Assembly (NCBI RefSeq): GCF_905147045.1
Contig: NC_065913.1
Span: 8,730,001 to 8,794,000, forward strand
DNA from: Nymphalis io
Lineage: Eukaryota > Arthropoda > Insecta > Lepidoptera > Nymphalidae
Direction of reading: 5' to 3'
Length of the DNA stretch: 64,000 nt
The position numbers and the translations under genes are program-made. Below, in pieces: positions 40,701-51,000 of this stretch (its first letter is position 1; every line of letters begins with the position of its first letter). The notes below the pieces were generated by a model, which ran no database searches, had not been told where the DNA came from, and worked only from the letters and a program-made list of their open reading frames with translations.

Positions 40701-41222
40701 GCACGGACTCCAAATGATAAAATTATTTACTTTTTGAAACCTGGGAAAGCTCAAGTACAATCAACAATATATTCATCACAAATTCTGACTGCATATCCAA
40801 AATGTCAAGCTCATATTTTATTTTTGCTGGTTGCGAAACTACATCAGCAATTTTTAAAAGAGGTAAAATAGCAGTATTTAAATTGTCCGAAAAACGTAAT
40901 GATTTAATTGATTGCGCGTATTTACAAAGATTGACTCTTCTCCACACCACATCGTTACGAATAGAATTCGTTTTCTTCTTGCAATATATGGTGCTCCAAA
41001 AAAAATTGATTCCATAGACAAATATAGATATTTGAAGTTTGTAAAATCTGCATGGAACAAAAAAAAACAGTACAGTTGTCTTGTCTGCCTCCAACATCTG
41101 CTTCTGCCTTTCAACACTTGTATCGTGTGTATTATCAAGTTCAAGTATTGCTAGGCAATGAGCTGGACCCAGAAGGATGGGGTTGGAAATTAACAGATAA
41201 TTATTTGGAGCTACTTCAAACT
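37750..41222 (+). pseudogene. Academ-like protein gene, N-terminal and nuclease parts
   Basis: The ATG at 37750 starts MSEVCFICDKPLRESKVVVV; a C-x2-C pair and a later VKVHVQCRKMYTRKSSI form a putative zinc motif (residues 5-70). Many frames follow, with frameshifts near 38120, 38420, 38640, 39230 and beyond. Recognisable blocks are RPEDYSVNLAMEEIFQYIEN (38310), LPPETGTFIQYVADNADINV (38930), AKLWIRYFHMVSIVKEFIR (39375) and IEGFFTIRRSDKLNCGTSTD (39600). The nuclease region has IYIINGGFLLHRIVWDRDE (about 40290), STIVFDGYTNHTKNI (40415), DADVLITETAIEQW (40600), RADVDLLILLTART (40670) and GCETTSAIFKRGKI (40827), resembling the acidic N and I regions of XPG/FEN nucleases. It is interrupted at 41222 by an RTE-type LINE, and the C-terminus lies at 44397-44698. 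No catalytic activity is expected from this copy. Confidence 0.7.
41213..41222 (+). repeat. 10-bp target-site duplication (left)
   Basis: ACTTCAAACT occurs here and at 44387-44396, exactly flanking the RTE-type LINE. The two copies join the Academ-like reading TSD-to-TSD. Confidence 0.9.
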
Positions 41223-41411
41223 TGCCGTGGAGTACCGGCTTAGAATAGTACTCCCCCAATCTCATCCCGTGGGTGTCGTAAGAGGCGACTGAGGGACGGG
41301 GAAAAGGGGGGATGGGCAGCAGCGTCCCCCCTCCCATAAACATCTTACCCCCCTACTGCGCTCGCCAACACGCCTGCCCAGCGCGGCGAGTATGGGCAAA
41401 CCCCTCCATTA

Positions 41412-43658
41412 ATGGCAGATGCGCCCAAAAAAAGGCCCCCAGTTACCGGCAAGCCCGCTAGGCCCGACCAAGGTAGCGGTCGCGGTATCGGCAGGGCAGG
41501 GGGTGCTAAGAATCACCGGTTCACGGCAGGCTACCGTATAAAACGACTGAACATGGCAACGTATAATGGACGCTCGATGAGGCTGGACCATCACCTCGCC
41601 GAATTAGAAGTAGAGTTAAGTCATATAAACTGGCATATACTGGGGTTATCTGAAGTCCGAAGACAGGGGGAGGACACGATAACTCTAGAGTCCGGTAACT
41701 TACTCTACTTCCGCGAAGGTGATAACCTCTCCCAGGGTGGTGTCGGTTTTCTAGTCAAAAAGGATCTCATTAGCAGCATTGTGGAAATCAGTAGTGTGTC
41801 GAACCGGGTAGCGTACCTTGTCCTAAAACTTTCCGACAGGTACTCCCTGAAGGTCGTACAGGTATATGCGCCAACTTCGACATACTCTGATGATGTGGTC
41901 GAAGCGATGTACGAGGGCATCGAAAAGGCCCTCAACGACACCTCGAAGGCCCACTACAATGTTGTTATGGGAGACTTTAATGCTAAAGTGGGAGTACAAG
42001 ATAGCGGTGAATCGAAAGTCGGACCCTACGGCTTGGGCTGCAGAAATCACAGGGGGCAAATGCTGGTAAACTTTCTCGAAGCGCAGGGGCTTTTTTTGAT
42101 GAATTCTTTCTTTCAAAAGAAGCCTCAGAGGAGGTGGACCTGGCGAAGCCCCGATAACGTGACAAGGAACGAGATAGACTTTATCATTTCGAATAAAAGG
42201 CACATATTTAGAGATGTTTCAGTGATCAACAGGTTTAATACCGGAAGTGATCACCGCTTGGTTCGAGGCACTCTAAATATCAACTTAAAAGCCGAAAGAT
42301 CGAGAATGATGAGGTCTACTCTCCGACCTACCATGCACCAAGCTGCTCAAGGCTCCGAAAAGTTCCAAATGGAACTTCAAAATCAATTCACCGCGTTGGA
42401 AACCATAAGCAGCATTGATGAGAGAACCGACACGCTGGTCAAAATACTGCAAAACACATCCCGCAAGTGTTTTCCGCCACAGAGAAGAGACAACGCACCA
42501 AAACTCTCTGCTGAGACACTCGAGCTTATGAGAAAACGACGAGAACTACCATCGTTTTTGTCAGATAAGGCCTTAAACCGAACAATAAAAACGCTGACGC
42601 GACGCGATCTCCGACGCTCCAATACCCGTGCCATCAAGGCTGCGATTGAGCAAAATCGGGGATCGAAAGTGTTCGCTCGCAAGTTTGGGAGGCCGCGTCT
42701 GACAAAACTTAAAACTGAAAATGGTGGGGTCGTTACCTCTAGGCCTGAGATTGTCGGAGAAGTAGAGAGGTTTTATGGGCAGTTGTTCTCTTCAGGATCG
42801 GATAAACCCGTGGGAATCAGTATTGATGACCAGCGCGCCCCTCTTATGCGCCATTACTCCGAGGAGCTCCCGGTCGTTGACCAAGGAGAGATTAGGGCGG
42901 CTCTAGAACAGCTTAAAAACAACAAAGCTCCGGGAGATGACGGAATCACAACAGAGTTGCTTAAGGCAGGCGGGACTCCGGTCCTGAAAGAGCTAGCAAG
43001 CCTCTTTAATTCCGTCATCCAACATGGCAAGACCCCGGAAACGTGGAGCGGGAGTGAGGTGGTACTGTTTTTCAATAAAGGTGATAAAATCCTCTTGAAA
43101 AACTACAGACCAATCTCCCTCCTGAGTCACGTGTATAAGCTGTTCTCAAGAGTCGTCACGAACCGTCTCGCCAGACGACTTGACGAGTTCCAGCCCCCAG
43201 AGCAAGCCGGCTTTCGATCAGGCTACAGCACCGTGGACCACATCCATACTGTTCGGCAGATTGTGCAGAAGACCGAAGAGTACAATCAGCCGCTGTGTAT
43301 GGCATTTGTGGACTACGAGAAAGCCTTCAACTCCATCGAAACCTGGGCAGTGCTCGACTCATTGCAGAGATGTCATATCGATTGGAGATATATCGAGGTA
43401 CTGAGATGTCTGTACAACGCCGCTACAATGACTGTCCACATCCAGGACTGTAAGACGAAGGCGATCCAACTGCGCAGAGGGGTGAGACAGGGGGATGTAA
43501 TATCCCCGAAACTGTTCACCAACGCGTTGGAAGACGTTTTCAAAACGCTGGATTGGACTAGGTATGGAGTCAATGTAAACGGCGAGTACATCTCACGCCT
43601 TCGATTTGCCGACGATATCGTCATCATAGCAGGAACAACTCACCGAAATGCTGCGTAG
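41412..43658 (+). CDS. RTE-type endonuclease-reverse transcriptase
   Basis: It is a 748-codon frame. EN lies at residues about 40-290: NMATYNGRSMRLDHHLAELE, LGLSEVRRQG, VVQVYAPTSTYSDD, VVMGDFNAKVG and TGSDHRLVRG, with all expected catalytic residues. RT follows: NNKAPGDDGITTELLKAGG, LKNYRPISLLSHVYKLFSRV, EQAGFRSGYSTVDHIHTVRQ, FVDYEKAFNSIETWAVLDSL, RRGVRQGDVISPKLFTNALE and LRFADDIVIIA (FADD catalytic centre). EKAFNSIE shows Asn where the related copy at 51088 has Asp (EKAFDTIE); the first catalytic Asp of motif A is in FVDYE. A frameshift near 43645 separates the C-terminal part. The GC content is higher than the flanks. Confidence 0.88.
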   Translation: MADAPKKRPPVTGKPARPDQGSGRGIGRAGGAKNHRFTAGYRIKRLNMATYNGRSMRLDHHLAELEVELSHINWHILGLSEVRRQGEDTITLESGNLLYFREGDNLSQGGVGFLVKKDLISSIVEISSVSNRVAYLVLKLSDRYSLKVVQVYAPTSTYSDDVVEAMYEGIEKALNDTSKAHYNVVMGDFNAKVGVQDSGESKVGPYGLGCRNHRGQMLVNFLEAQGLFLMNSFFQKKPQRRWTWRSPDNVTRNEIDFIISNKRHIFRDVSVINRFNTGSDHRLVRGTLNINLKAERSRMMRSTLRPTMHQAAQGSEKFQMELQNQFTALETISSIDERTDTLVKILQNTSRKCFPPQRRDNAPKLSAETLELMRKRRELPSFLSDKALNRTIKTLTRRDLRRSNTRAIKAAIEQNRGSKVFARKFGRPRLTKLKTENGGVVTSRPEIVGEVERFYGQLFSSGSDKPVGISIDDQRAPLMRHYSEELPVVDQGEIRAALEQLKNNKAPGDDGITTELLKAGGTPVLKELASLFNSVIQHGKTPETWSGSEVVLFFNKGDKILLKNYRPISLLSHVYKLFSRVVTNRLARRLDEFQPPEQAGFRSGYSTVDHIHTVRQIVQKTEEYNQPLCMAFVDYEKAFNSIETWAVLDSLQRCHIDWRYIEVLRCLYNAATMTVHIQDCKTKAIQLRRGVRQGDVISPKLFTNALEDVFKTLDWTRYGVNVNGEYISRLRFADDIVIIAGTTHRNAA

Positions 43659-44367
43659 CCTAGGCGAGTCTTCCCGGTGTGTCGGTCTCGGTATGAACTT
43701 GGACAAGACCAAGGTCATGTTCAATAGGCATGTCGTGCCGGGACCGATATACGTCTAGGGGAAACCTCTCGAAGTTGTTAGTGAATATACCTACCTAGGA
43801 CAGATAATACAAGTCGGTAGGAACAACTTCGAGAAGGAAGCCGATCGAAGAATTCGCTTGGGATGGGCAGCATTTGGCAACCTTCGTCAAGTCCTCAAGT
43901 CGTCTATACCGCAATGTTTGAAGACGAAAGTCTTCAACCAATGCGTCTTACCTGCCATGACATACGGTGCCGAAACGTGGACACTAACTGCGGGACTAGT
44001 CCACAAATTCAAAGTCGCTCAGCGTGCTATGGAGCGAGCTATGCTCGGAGTATCTTTGAAGGATAAGATCAGAAATGAGATTATCCGGAAAAGAACCGGA
44101 GTCACCGACATAGCTTGCAAAATTAGCAGGCTGAAGTGGCAGTGGGCTGGTCACGTATGTCGTAGGACCGATGGCCGTTGGAGCAGACGAGTCCTAGAGT
44201 GGAGACCGCGAATCGGCAAGCGCAGCGTAGGGCGCCCTCCAGCCAGGTGGACCGACGACCTTAAGAAGGTGGCGGGCACCAACTGGATGCGGAAGGCGGA
44301 GGACAGGGAGCTTTGGCGCACCTTGGGAGAGGCCTATGTTCAGCAGTGGACAACGATTGGCTGTTGA
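43659..44367 (+). pseudogene. RTE-type ORF, C-terminal part
   Basis: It continues in other frames with GLGMNLDKTKVMFNRHVV, a stop (TAG 43756-43758), KPLEVVSEYTYLGQIIQVG and from 43858 an open frame: GWAAFGNLRQVLKSSIPQ, MTYGAETWTLTAGLVHKF, KWQWAGHVCRRTDGRWS, WTDDLKKVAGTNWMRKAED. These blocks are typical of the RTE C-terminus. One frameshift and one stop make it defective. Confidence 0.85.
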
Positions 44368-44396
44368 TTGATTGATTGATTGATTGACTTCAAACT

Positions 44397-44698
44397 CTAC
44401 TCCCGCCTGCTCCAGAAAAACTGCTTAATACTGTTTTTTGTAAATGCAAGATGGATTGTAGTAAGAATTGTGGCTGTAAAAAAGTGGAATTATTTTGTTC
44501 GCCAGTATGCATCAATTGTCAGGGTCAGACTTGCTCCAATATTGAAACAAATACAACAGATGAAAATATTTATGATATTAATGAAGAGACAATTGATGCA
44601 TCCCTTTTCTTAGAACAGCGAACAGAAATTCTGCAAGAAGAAGAAAATGAAGACGAAGAAATAATTGTCGAAGTAGAATTAGACAATTATCTAATATA
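44397..44698 (+). pseudogene. Academ-like protein, C-terminal Cys-rich part
   Basis: Directly after the RTE TSD the Academ-like gene resumes. LLNTVFCKCKMDCSKNCGCK and VELFCSPVCINCQGQTCSN give ten Cys in about 35 residues, in a CXC (tesmin/TSO1)-like spacing. An acidic tail (EEENEDEEIIVEVELDN) and TAA at 44696-44698 end it. Such a domain may bind DNA, for example the TIRs. The reading is open from 44436 to the stop. Confidence 0.72.
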
Positions 44699-44892
44699 AA
44701 TACCATTTAGGAGAAAACAACCTATTCCACTTTGATCATTAGCAATATTGCCATTCTTTCAATCAAAATTTCAACTGGGTAAACCACGTTAAAAAATGCG
44801 CCAAGTACATTATCTCATAGGTGATACATATTATACATTTCCGTATAATATGCACACATTTAAAAAAAATTATAAATATATGAATTTACTAA

Positions 44893-45201
44893 TGATTAAA
44901 ACCTCGATATCTCACCGAATGGTCACCGAATGGTGAGATATCGAGGTGAACTATTTTTGTAGAGAATTTTATGATCTACAACTTTTGTCTAACATATTTT
45001 CACGATAAAACTTACCGTTTTCGAGAAAAATGGAAAAAAACCTTAATTTTGTACGTTTTGTACCCTGAATAATTTTTTTTGCAGAAGTAGGATCGAAGGG
45101 GATTTTTGACATTTTATTTATAATGATGTATTTAATGTCTCTGCCAATTTTCAGCTTTATGCGAATTTTGGCTAAGTCAAATGTTTATTTTGACTGGACT
45201 A
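44893..45201 (-). repeat. Right TIR of Academ-like transposon, with hairpin
   Basis: It is the reverse complement of 37098-37400. Its inner end contains a perfect 16-bp inverted repeat ACCTCGATATCTCACC (44901-44916) and GGTGAGATATCGAGGT (44932-44947), with a 15-nt spacer. The spacer repeats CACCGAAT. The left TIR has only a partial version. Confidence 0.85.
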
Positions 45202-45530
45202 TTGCGAATGTAAGTGGCTTGTGATCGGTAAATATGATTAAGGACGGCAGTCCTTCGAATATTTTACGGAAGTGTTTTACTGCCATATATATAGCTAGTA
45301 ATTCACGATCGTATGTTGAATATTTTTTCTGAGCGTCTGTGAATTATTTTGAGCCGAGTGGTTGCCATTTTTCATTAATATATTTTTGTAATATAGCTCC
45401 AGCTGAGTTGTCAGAGGCGTCGCTGAATATCGCAAGTGTAGCTTGATGAGATGGGTGAGCGAGTAAAGTCGCGTTAGAGATGCTTGCTTTACACGCTTCG
45501 AATGCTTGTGTGATTCGTTGTTTGAAACTA
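45202..45530 (-). pseudogene. Gypsy remnant: RNase H domain
   Basis: The minus strand reads RITQAFEACKASISNATLLA, LAIFSDASDNSAGAILQ, YSTYDRELLAIYMAVKHFRK and IIFTDHKPLTFA, a gypsy RNase H with its acidic residues. One stop interrupts it (GSK-stop-FTDAQ). The Academ-like transposon is inserted right after TDHKPLTFA; the TSD TTG (CAA on this strand) lies at the break. Its upstream side joins directly to an LTR start at 45531, so gag, protease and RT are deleted. Confidence 0.82.
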
Positions 45531-45591
45531 TGACGTCATATAATGCGGCATGCGTGTCGTGTGTATTCTTGTTGCAATGCGTACTGCTACA
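45531..45591 (-). repeat. Gypsy remnant: truncated 5' LTR
   Basis: The minus strand starts TGTAGCAGTACGCATTGCAA and matches the first about 60 bp of the LTR at 36476-36980 with four or five differences. It then breaks into the RNase H region. The outer side (45592) returns to the DIRS-like element. Confidence 0.75.
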
Positions 45592-47430
45592 AATACTTTC
45601 CGCAACGGAAAGAACTCAATACGAACAGTCGATTCGCGATCTTTTACTAATAGGAACTACTACGGAATATAAACCTTGACGGAACCAATTTTTATCTCCT
45701 ATATTTTTAGTACCAAAACCAAGCCGCAAATATTGGCTTATAATGAATTTAAAAACTCTAAATAAATTCATTGATACCGCACACTTCAAACTCGAAGACC
45801 TGCGGACGGCCTTAAAACTGGTTTCCAAGGAATGTTTTATAAGTACCTCCGATTTATGAATTTAATGCCCTGCCTTTTGGCTTATGTACTGCTCCTTCTG
45901 TTTTCACCAAAATTATGAAACCTGTGATCAGCTTATTGCGATCTTGTGGCCACTTGTAAACAATATATTATTGATATCTAATAGTCTAAAAGCCTGTCAT
46001 AAAAACATAAACGATACAACGAGGCTGTTAGAAGCGCTAGGCTTTATTATAAACACAGAAAAGAGTAATCTCTCCCCTGATACCACATGTAAATTCCTGG
46101 GTTTTTAATTAACTCCCATAATTTTACAAAAAGTTATTTTACATCATGATAAAATTACCAGATTCAAATCTGAATTAAATAAATTCCGTAGTGTAAAACG
46201 TTGTAAGGTTCGACAATTCGCTAGTTTAGTTCAGCTATTTAACTCAGCCTGCCCAGCCGTCAAATACGGTTGGCTTTATACAAAAGAACTTGTAAGATGT
46301 AAATATTTAACTTTAAAAAAAAAGCGATAATTATGACCAATTTATGAACATACCGCCATAAATATTATCAGACTTAGTTTGTTTGTCCCAAGCAATCGTT
46401 CGCCCGCTAAATGACATTAGACAAAATGAGTTTTTGTTTGGAAATCTATTGCTTAGTCTCAACAATGGGATGGGGAGCAGCCTGTGGTGGGAAACAGGCT
46501 AATGGGATGTGGACGGATAAGGAACGTTCCCGTCACATCAATTATCTAGAAATTTTAGCTGCATTTTTTTTTCGAATTAAAAATGCAGTCTTTTCGTGAC
46601 AATACTACAGCCATATCATACATGAATCGTATGGGAGGTGTTCAGTTCCCGCGACGAACAAACGTCAAGATCTCTGGCAATGTTGTTACTATATGCTCAA
46701 CCGATAATGTTGTCGCAGATGCTGAACCACGTCGTATCCATCCAGATTTTGAATGGGAACTGTCAGATTTCGCATTTAAAAAAATTATATAAAATTTCGG
46801 AAATCCAAAAATTGACCTACCTTACCTAAAATACTACCTAAAAATTTACCTAAGTATGATACTACATGGCACATCTATTGTTCTTAACTACTTAGCAAAC
46901 TGGTACCCTAACGATACATTAAGTTTTGAAAAATTATCATCAGAATGATCAACTTTACATGCGATAACGACAGCACATAGAGTGCAAACGATCACCAAAA
47001 TTTGTACAAAAAATATAAAATTTCTCGTTAATGAGATTAATATCAAAATCCCAGATTTGATAAAAACCCGTCCAGGGTCGTCGCAGCCAGTGCTAATCCT
47101 TCCTTTTTTTCGTCAACGACGAGAAACATGCCCTGGTCTCACATTGAGCTGGTAAATATAAAACACAATCTCTACGTAGTACTGATGGTCTTTTTATAAG
47201 AAATCGAAAAACCTCATGCACCCATCACACCTCAGTCACTCAGTACAGGGTTTAAATCAACTTTAAGTAGTTCTGGAATATATGTCAATTTATACCGCTA
47301 AAAGTACAAGTGGCTACTTCCAAGGCACATAGGCTGGCTGTCAATTTAGATCAGATCAGAAAAAGTACAGGGCGGAGCGGTCGCTCCAAAGTTTTTGGTA
47401 AATTTTATAAAAGAGAAATACCTCATTACT
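45592..47430 (+). pseudogene. DIRS-like element: RT, RNase H and tyrosine recombinase
   Basis: Heavily decayed, but the blocks come in order. SATERTQYEQSIRDLLLIG is at 45605. RT: YEFNALPFGLCTAPSVFTKI (45856), then TTRLLEALGFIINTEKSNL and TTCKFLGF (46015-46108). RNase H: STMGWGAACGGKQANGMW and RSRHINYLEILAAFFF (46460), TTAISYMNRMGGVQFPR (46605), RRIHPDFEWELSDFAFKKI (46733). Tyrosine recombinase: HAITTAHRVQTITKI (46960; the catalytic Arg is in AHR), IPDLIKTRPGSSQPVLILPF (47050), SKAHRLAVNLDQIRKSTGRS (47319) and VFGKFYKREI (47391; the catalytic Tyr). RT followed by a tyrosine recombinase instead of a DDE integrase is diagnostic of DIRS-like elements. At least ten stops or frameshifts are present. 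Confidence 0.78.
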
Positions 47431-47685
47431 AATGCAAATCACAATGACACGTTCACAAGAATTGTTACGAGTGATACACTAAATGATTGATTTAATTAAA
47501 ATTAATATATTTTAAAAGAAGGATATTATACTTTCGTTTAAAATGTCCTGTTCTTTAAAGCTGATATTTTCACTCTCAATACCTACATGTAACTTTATGC
47601 TAATCTCGAGGACAAAGCATGAGTATAATATATGATTAAACGAACTTACCTGTACGTGAAGTTCTATCATAATTATAATAATAAT
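47431..47685. other. AT-rich non-coding sequence
   Basis: This lies between the end of the recognisable recombinase text and a SINE. It may hold the DIRS 3' end, but I see no diagnostic repeat. Confidence 0.4.
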
Positions 47686-48047
47686 GTCCTCCAGACTGAT
47701 TTCGGCTACGGCGGCCAATCTCAAGAGTGATTAGCCAAATACGCAGGAGATATTATAGTGCACAAGTGTGTGCGCAAACACAGGTGCACTCCCTATTCCC
47801 TAACTCTCATAATCCGATGGGACGGCAATCCGACACGACCGGAAAGAGTTCAGGCGCAGGACCAACGGCTTCACGTGCTTTCTGAGGCATGGGATTGTAC
47901 ACACTTCCAACTTCCAGACTCCGGGCTGCTACTTAGAATTTTCTGACAGAAAAACCCAATAGGTTTTTTTTATTTGCCCGACCTGGGAATTGAACCCAGG
48001 ACCTCCGGGCCTGCCTTACATCAAGCCGCTAGACCAACGAGGCAGTC
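47686..48047 (-). mobile_element. tRNA-derived SINE, family B
   Basis: The minus strand begins GCCTCGTTGGTCTAGCGGCT, an A-box-like sequence, followed by GGGTTCAATTCCC (B box). A body follows with AAAAACCTATTGGGTTTTTC and AGCACGTGAAGCCGTTGGTC. It looks like a whole tRNA pseudogene head of about 75 nt. A related copy is at 59480-59712. Confidence 0.82.
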
Positions 48048-51000
48048 ATAATTATACGAGGGCTTTGAAGAGAATAGATTAGCATCTCACCCACCCCGTT
48101 TACCATTTCCCTTATAATAAATTATTTTTTATTGGACAGAGAGTGTCTGACCAGAGACAAATATTAACCATCTACTTGAAACTCAAATATCAATATTTGC
48201 AAAGAAGATGCTCTGAACATAATGAAGATAGTAGAAAGCGGCACCAGCACCAAGTTGTGCCTACTACTATAATAATAAAAAATCCAAATACAGTGCAGAC
48301 TGGCGACATCTAGTGTCTACTACATGTAACATTATGCTGGACATTATGGTAAGTTCGTTTAATCATTAATTAAATCATATAATCGACTAAATGGGTACAA
48401 TGATATTTATGATTATATACTAATGTATGGAATTCGATTAACGCTACAAGATTTACTATTGAGTTTCTTTCTTCGGTTCAGTTCTTCTTGGTAGAATCTG
48501 CATATATCCACAAGTAGTAGCTTTAAACCTTTGTGAAATAATTCGAATGTACTTATAAGTCTACTTGATTAATTATTACCAACTCATCAAGCGCGCATTG
48601 TCGTGAAACTTTCTTATGAACGCGGGTTGACACAATAATTGCCAATTTATTTTTTACAAAGTGTAGCTTAAATTATAAAGATTTTAAATAAAAAATCCAA
48701 CATACTTTAATTATTTTTATTATAGTTTAATTATGTGCTAAAAAATGTTTTAATTTTTTTTTTAATATTGAATGACTGATTTAAATTTTTTTTTAATCTT
48801 TGCTAATATATAACATTTTTCTAACTCAGTAAAAAACATTGTTTTATTTTCTAAGTCACAATCACACGTTTTATTCAAAGCATAATTAAATAAAAAGATT
48901 AATTTAGTCTAATAACACCCTAAAATTTTCATAAATCGATGACATGAAAATGTAAAAAATACACTTATAAATATACATTTTTTTAGTAGGATTACTTTTT
49001 AGGTATTTTTAGTTCATACAAATTATAAATTAAAATATTTACTTACAATTGTTTTTACAGATGAAAAACGAAACAGCAAATTATTTAATTAATTTTGTTC
49101 CCATAAATATTTCTGAATTTCAAAATGGTGTCACTTAAAAATGTCTTACGTTTGTGTTACATAAATACGTATATTTAACTTAAAATAGCAAGTTATATCA
49201 GCTTACAGGAACTAGAAAAATCATTTAGATTTAATGTACAAAATTTAAATACTTCGACAAAAGATATGTATACAACAATACAATAATATGAATCACGCCA
49301 AAATTTAAATTTAAAATGGCGTCATGATTACGTTTAAAAATATTTAATATTTTAATAAATTTAAATAACACAATAAGAATTTGAAATTGGGGTCTTTTCA
49401 AAATAACAGAATATGATATAACAGAGCATTTTTTAATATTCTTGAGGATGGTTACCACTCAAATGCTATTTCTGATATTAGGTCTGCTATTCTTTTAATA
49501 ATTATTGTTATTTAGCTTAGCGGTATTTTTTCCATTCATGTTGCCGCAGAGTCTTAAACACAGGACATTCCTTATATATTCAAAATGGCGCCTAATAAGA
49601 ATAAAATATAATTTTCAAGCAGTGATGAATCGCTTGAATTTTGTAAAAATTTACCAAAATAGTAATATATAATTTTATTTTGGTACATATTCAAATTTAG
49701 TATTGCATAAGTTAGGTAATAGACGAAATTTCATTTATATTTATAACTGATCAGAATATGATTGACGGGAATAGTTCGTGCTTATAATGCCTGAAGTTCT
49801 CAAAAAAATATGACCGAGTTATTACAACTTATACCTAAATACCTGGATGTTTATTTTTAATTTATATATAATTAACATTACTTTATGCTGCAATTTTTTT
49901 TAATTTGTTATGTGTAATATAATAATCAGGTTAGTAAAGGTTTGAATATGTTTTTTTATTTAAAAAAATAACTTTTAACGCGACACGTTTTCTTAGACCA
50001 AAAACGTAAATGATACTAATTATCTTTGTTTAAAAAAAATCTTATTGCGCCCTTATATTGAAAAACGATTTATCCCATACTTATCAACCATTAATTGCTT
50101 TTATTAAATTATGTTTAATATTATTGTAGTTTAATTAATATCGATACCACAGATAGCTATAAAAATATTAATTAATACAAATCATAAAAATTCAATGTCA
50201 TATCGTCTAAAGTAAAATCGGCATTAAATAATCCGATCATTGATAGTTAGATATCGTAATGTTATATAAATATGTATCATTAACTTAAAATTGCAATTTA
50301 TAAACAGGAACTGGATATATCATTTAATGTACAAAGTTTAAATACAAAAATATGAAAGCTAATTTTGGTTTACCTCTTGAGGTAGTGATTATATTAATGG
50401 CGCCAAAATTGTAATTCAAAATGGCGTCATGACGTTTGTGTTTTTAAAATGCTAAGCATGTTTTTGTTTTTAAATAAATACAAAAATTATTTTACCGTAC
50501 AACATTATTGTTTTAAATTTATAATCAATTTTTATTGGAGTCTTACATATCAGCGCGGCTTAATGCAAAAGTAACATCGGCATTGTAAGAGCTACAATTA
50601 ACAAAAAAAAAAAAAATACAAACATAAAGATTTGTTCCTTGGGGCGTGATTATCATTTTAAAAACAGTTACGTTATATATGTATGCATATATATATGTTA
50701 TTTCATTTAAATAGAAAATAACTAGTGTATTAAAGCCACAAGAGTAGACAAAGGCAAATTAACAACCGACATTGAATTGGCGCGATATCATTGGTCGAGA
50801 TTTTGAGTTATCTGTGATATTCATTATGGATTTGCGAAAAAATTGCGTTTTATTCGAGAAAGTAGTTAAGCTGAGCTGTTAGCGACTATCACGGGATATG
50901 GAAATATAAAGTTAGTTTATATTTACTCCTACGATTGGAATATACTAAATATACATTTCAACTAATTGTAAAAGGTGTATTAAATACAATATTAACACGT

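Larger units (their letters stand above)
41223..44386 (+). mobile_element. RTE-type LINE, nearly full length
   Basis: This 3164-bp element is flanked by the 10-bp TSD ACTTCAAACT. It has a 5' region of about 190 bp with GTGGGTGTCGTAAGAGGCGA, one EN-RT ORF (41412-43658), a frameshifted C-terminus (to 44367) and a 3' tail of (TGAT)n at 44363-44386. A single ORF with APE endonuclease, RT and a short tetranucleotide 3' tail is typical of RTE. It is inserted in the Academ-like gene. The copy at 1074-2055 is a deletion derivative of the same family. Confidence 0.9.
37098..45201 (+). mobile_element. Academ-like DNA transposon with long TIRs
   Basis: The terminal inverted repeats are about 300 bp (37098-37400 and 44893-45201). 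They start TAGTCCAGTCAAAAT on both ends and share, among others, GCTGAAAATTGGCAGAGAC and ACATCATTATAAATAAAATG. A 3-bp direct repeat, TTG, flanks the element (37095-37097; 45202-45204). Without a later RTE insertion (41223-44396 including one TSD copy) it is about 4.9 kb. It carries one decayed gene for a protein with an N-terminal Cys/His motif, a central XPG/FEN-like nuclease region and a C-terminal Cys-rich CXC-like motif. XPG-like nuclease and a 3-4 bp TSD are the hallmarks described for the Academ superfamily. A helicase domain, present in some Academ lineages, is not seen. It is inserted in a gypsy RNase H region. Confidence 0.72.

Noticed and set aside
40723..41343. 206-codon minus-strand ORF
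   Set aside because: It is antisense to the Academ-like nuclease region and crosses the RTE junction at 41223, so it cannot be an old gene.
47970..48047. Possible functional tRNA gene (A and B boxes, tRNA-like head)
   Set aside because: The tRNA-like part runs into a SINE body that recurs at 59480-59712. The acceptor stem does not close cleanly, so it is a SINE head.
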